From NCBI RefSeq assembly GCF_963669205.1, contig NZ_OY769915.1:780001-844000 (forward strand): a stretch of DNA of 64,000 bases, in the 5' to 3' direction. How positions within the stretch are numbered: the first letter of the stretch is position 1; every line of letters begins with the position of its first letter. The notes beneath the pieces were generated by a model. That model saw only the letters and a program-made list of their open reading frames with translations, had not been told where the DNA came from and ran no database searches. The DNA is from an uncultured Roseibium sp. (GTDB lineage Bacteria > Pseudomonadota > Alphaproteobacteria > Rhizobiales > Stappiaceae). The translations under genes and the position numbers were made by a program. Of the stretch, positions 62,719-64,000 are shown in pieces.

Positions 62719-62988
62719 ATGGCACATAAGAAGGCAGGCGGATCGTCCCGCAACGGCCGCGACTCAGCTGGCCGCCGTCTCGGCATCAAGAAGTATGGCG
62801 GGGAATCTGTGATTCCGGGCAACATCATTGCGCGTCAGCGCGGCACAACGTGGCACCCGGGCACCGGCGTGGGCATGGGCAAGGATCACACCATTTTCGC
62901 GACCGTTGAAGGCAAGGTTCAGTTTAAGGCGGCCGCCAACAAACGAACACTTATCAATGTGGTCCCAGTGGCGGAAGCTGCGGAGTAA
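62719..62988 (+). CDS. rpmA: Ribosomal protein L27
   Basis: An 89-residue 50S protein, complete and typical: MAHKKAGGSSRNGRDSAGRR, then GVKYGGE-like LGIKKYGGESV, IIARQRGTTWHPGTGVGMG and DHTIFATVEGKVQF. L27 reaches the peptidyl-transferase centre with its N-terminus. It lies 54 bases after rplU with an ACGAGGAG ribosome site and is co-transcribed with it. Confidence 0.98.
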   Translation: MAHKKAGGSSRNGRDSAGRRLGIKKYGGESVIPGNIIARQRGTTWHPGTGVGMGKDHTIFATVEGKVQFKAAANKRTLINVVPVAEAAE

Positions 62989-63074
62989 AGCCGACGTGAA
63001 GTTTCGAAACGCCGGCGTCCCTTAAGACCCCGGCAAATCGAGACAGGTCAGCAACCAGAGACCAGTCGAAGATC

Positions 63075-63106
63075 CAAGGGGGAGATGGGGCGCCATCTCT
63101 CCCTTG
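63075..63106 (+). terminator. Terminator hairpin after rplU–rpmA
   Basis: A 14-pair stem with one G·U (63075–63088 with 63093–63106) encloses the 4-base loop GGCG and is followed by ATTTGTTTG. It ends the ribosomal protein operon just upstream of the acetyltransferase gene. Confidence 0.8.
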
Positions 63107-63129
63107 ATTTGTTTGTGCTGGAGGAAATG

Positions 63130-63735
63130 ATGGTTGTTGAAAGTGATGGATTGTTAGACGAGAGCAGTCTGGTTGCGGCCCCGTTGCCGCAGGAAGCGGT
63201 TCATGTGCGGCTCGACATGCCGCGCAAGGACGATCTGGCCGATCTGGTGTTTCTGGCCAACAACAAGACTGTGGCGGCGAACCTCGCCATGATGCCTCAC
63301 CCTTTCACCATGGACAACGGCCGCGCGCTGATTGCCCGGGCGGCGCAGGTGAGGAAGAACACCGGCCTTTTTGCCATCCGGTTGAAAAGCACCGGCCGTC
63401 TGATCGGAGTCGCGAAATATGCGGCGCTGGAAGAGGACGGGACCGTTCATGTCGGTTACTGGCTGGGCGAACCTTTCTGGGGACGGGGCTACGCGACCGA
63501 AGCGGTGCATGCGCTGGTCGACCATGCCTTTACCCACCATGACATGGACGAGCTTCAGGGCTCCTGCCGGGTCACCAATCCCGCTTCGCGCAGGGTGCTG
63601 GTGAAATCCGGGTTCCAGTACCGGGATCAGGCGATGATCCGGTCCATCGGCGCGGGCGGGTCCGTGCCGATCGAAAGATACGTTTTGGACAGAACCGTTT
63701 GGAAGTCTTTGAAAGGATGGGGGCAGGGACAATGA
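63130..63735 (+). CDS. GNAT-family N-acetyltransferase
   Basis: A 201-residue acetyl-CoA-dependent N-acetyltransferase of the RimJ/RimL type. Features: LKSTGRLIGVAKYAALEEDG, HVGYWLGEPFWGRGYATEAV (acetyl-CoA loop GRGYATEA) and NPASRRVLVKSGFQYRD. Substrate may be a protein N-terminus or a small amine. GGAGGA lies five bases before ATG 63130, which is chosen over the adjacent ATG 63127. It overlaps the next acetyltransferase gene (ATGA). Confidence 0.9.
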   Translation: MVVESDGLLDESSLVAAPLPQEAVHVRLDMPRKDDLADLVFLANNKTVAANLAMMPHPFTMDNGRALIARAAQVRKNTGLFAIRLKSTGRLIGVAKYAALEEDGTVHVGYWLGEPFWGRGYATEAVHALVDHAFTHHDMDELQGSCRVTNPASRRVLVKSGFQYRDQAMIRSIGAGGSVPIERYVLDRTVWKSLKGWGQGQ

Positions 63736-64000
63736 CCGGATTGCAGGACCTGAGAACGCGACGATTGATCTTGCGGTCGATCGCCATGGCGGACGCCGAG
63801 GCGATGATCGAACTGGGCGGCAAGGATTTCGAGGTCGCGCGCTGGATGACCTCCTTCGCCTGGCCCTACGAGGAAGGCTCGGCTGAAGCGTTCCTGAAGA
63901 CGGTCGTTGGCAAGGACCCAATGGAAACGGAAGCGGTATTCGCGATCACGCTGGGCGGCGTCTTCATCGGTATCGCGGCAGTTGAAGCGCCCGGCGACCT
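63732..64000 (+). CDS. GNAT-family N-acetyltransferase, N-terminal part (cut by window end)
   Basis: The first 89 residues of a second acetyltransferase, starting MTGLQDLRTRRLILRSIAMA, the usual RimJ/RimL-type N-terminus, and reaching VFAITLGGVFIGIAAVE. It overlaps the preceding acetyltransferase by four bases, so they form a tandem pair in one operon, as is common downstream of rpmA in alphaproteobacteria. Confidence 0.85.
   Translation, partial: MTGLQDLRTRRLILRSIAMADAEAMIELGGKDFEVARWMTSFAWPYEEGSAEAFLKTVVGKDPMETEAVFAITLGGVFIGIAAVEAPGD

Noticed and set aside
63154..63921. 255-codon reverse-strand frame over the acetyltransferase genes
   Set aside because: Shadow of two forward GNAT genes with clear acetyl-CoA motifs.
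1..64000. CRISPR array or prophage
   Set aside because: No regularly spaced identical repeats and no phage structural genes were seen; the GPA-type gene belongs to the small integrative element.

Overview
The window is high-GC alphaproteobacterial chromosome. The rplU–rpmA pair with a lysine/alanine-rich extension on L21, the many solute-binding-protein transporters and the dense catabolic operons suggest a Hyphomicrobiales/Stappiaceae-type marine heterotroph (Roseibium/Labrenzia-like). That placement is an inference from gene content only.

Layout. 1–10.2 kb is a mixed region: the edge of a glycine-rich membrane protein, a chemoreceptor, a secreted protein of unknown role, a LuxR-type regulator divergent from an unknown gene, a PLP-dependent decarboxylase, an OmpA-domain protein and an Imm11-like gene with a small decayed remnant beside it. 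10.2–18 kb holds a tripartite tricarboxylate transporter (tctC, tctB, tctA) followed by an SDR, a ThDP enzyme, a NIPSNAP protein, a glutathione transferase and an aldo/keto reductase, probably one import-and-degradation operon of unknown substrate. 18.5–29.2 kb is a NanR-like regulator followed by a D-apionate-type catabolic operon (lactonase, RuBisCO-like protein, DUF1537 kinase, oxidoisomerase) with its own four-gene sugar ABC importer.

29.7–39 kb contains a CaiB/BaiF CoA-transferase and a solute-binding-protein-like gene without a signal peptide, divergent from a MaoC hydratase, a ribose-type ABC importer whose ATPase is split into two genes, an amidohydrolase and an IclR regulator. 39.7–51.9 kb starts with an AraC regulator, then a three-subunit molybdenum hydroxylase (large subunit fused to a CoxG domain), an acyl-CoA synthetase, an enoyl-CoA hydratase and a complete Liv-type ABC importer. 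This looks like import, hydroxylation and CoA-dependent degradation of an organic acid. Two diverged copies of one short coding fragment lie at its two ends.

52.3–61.5 kb is an integrated mobile element of about 9.06 kb bounded by a perfect 63-bp direct repeat of the 3' part of tRNA-Ser(CGA). It carries a tyrosine integrase, a winged-helix-like protein, an iteron-like array, a phage-GPA-type HUH replication initiator, a Mob_Pre-type relaxase and, next to the right end, a gene with a HEPN-like R-x4-H motif that may be defence or toxin cargo. This is the most novel-looking unit in the window. Beyond the tRNA come the conserved rplU–rpmA genes and two overlapping GNAT acetyltransferases, the second cut by the window end.
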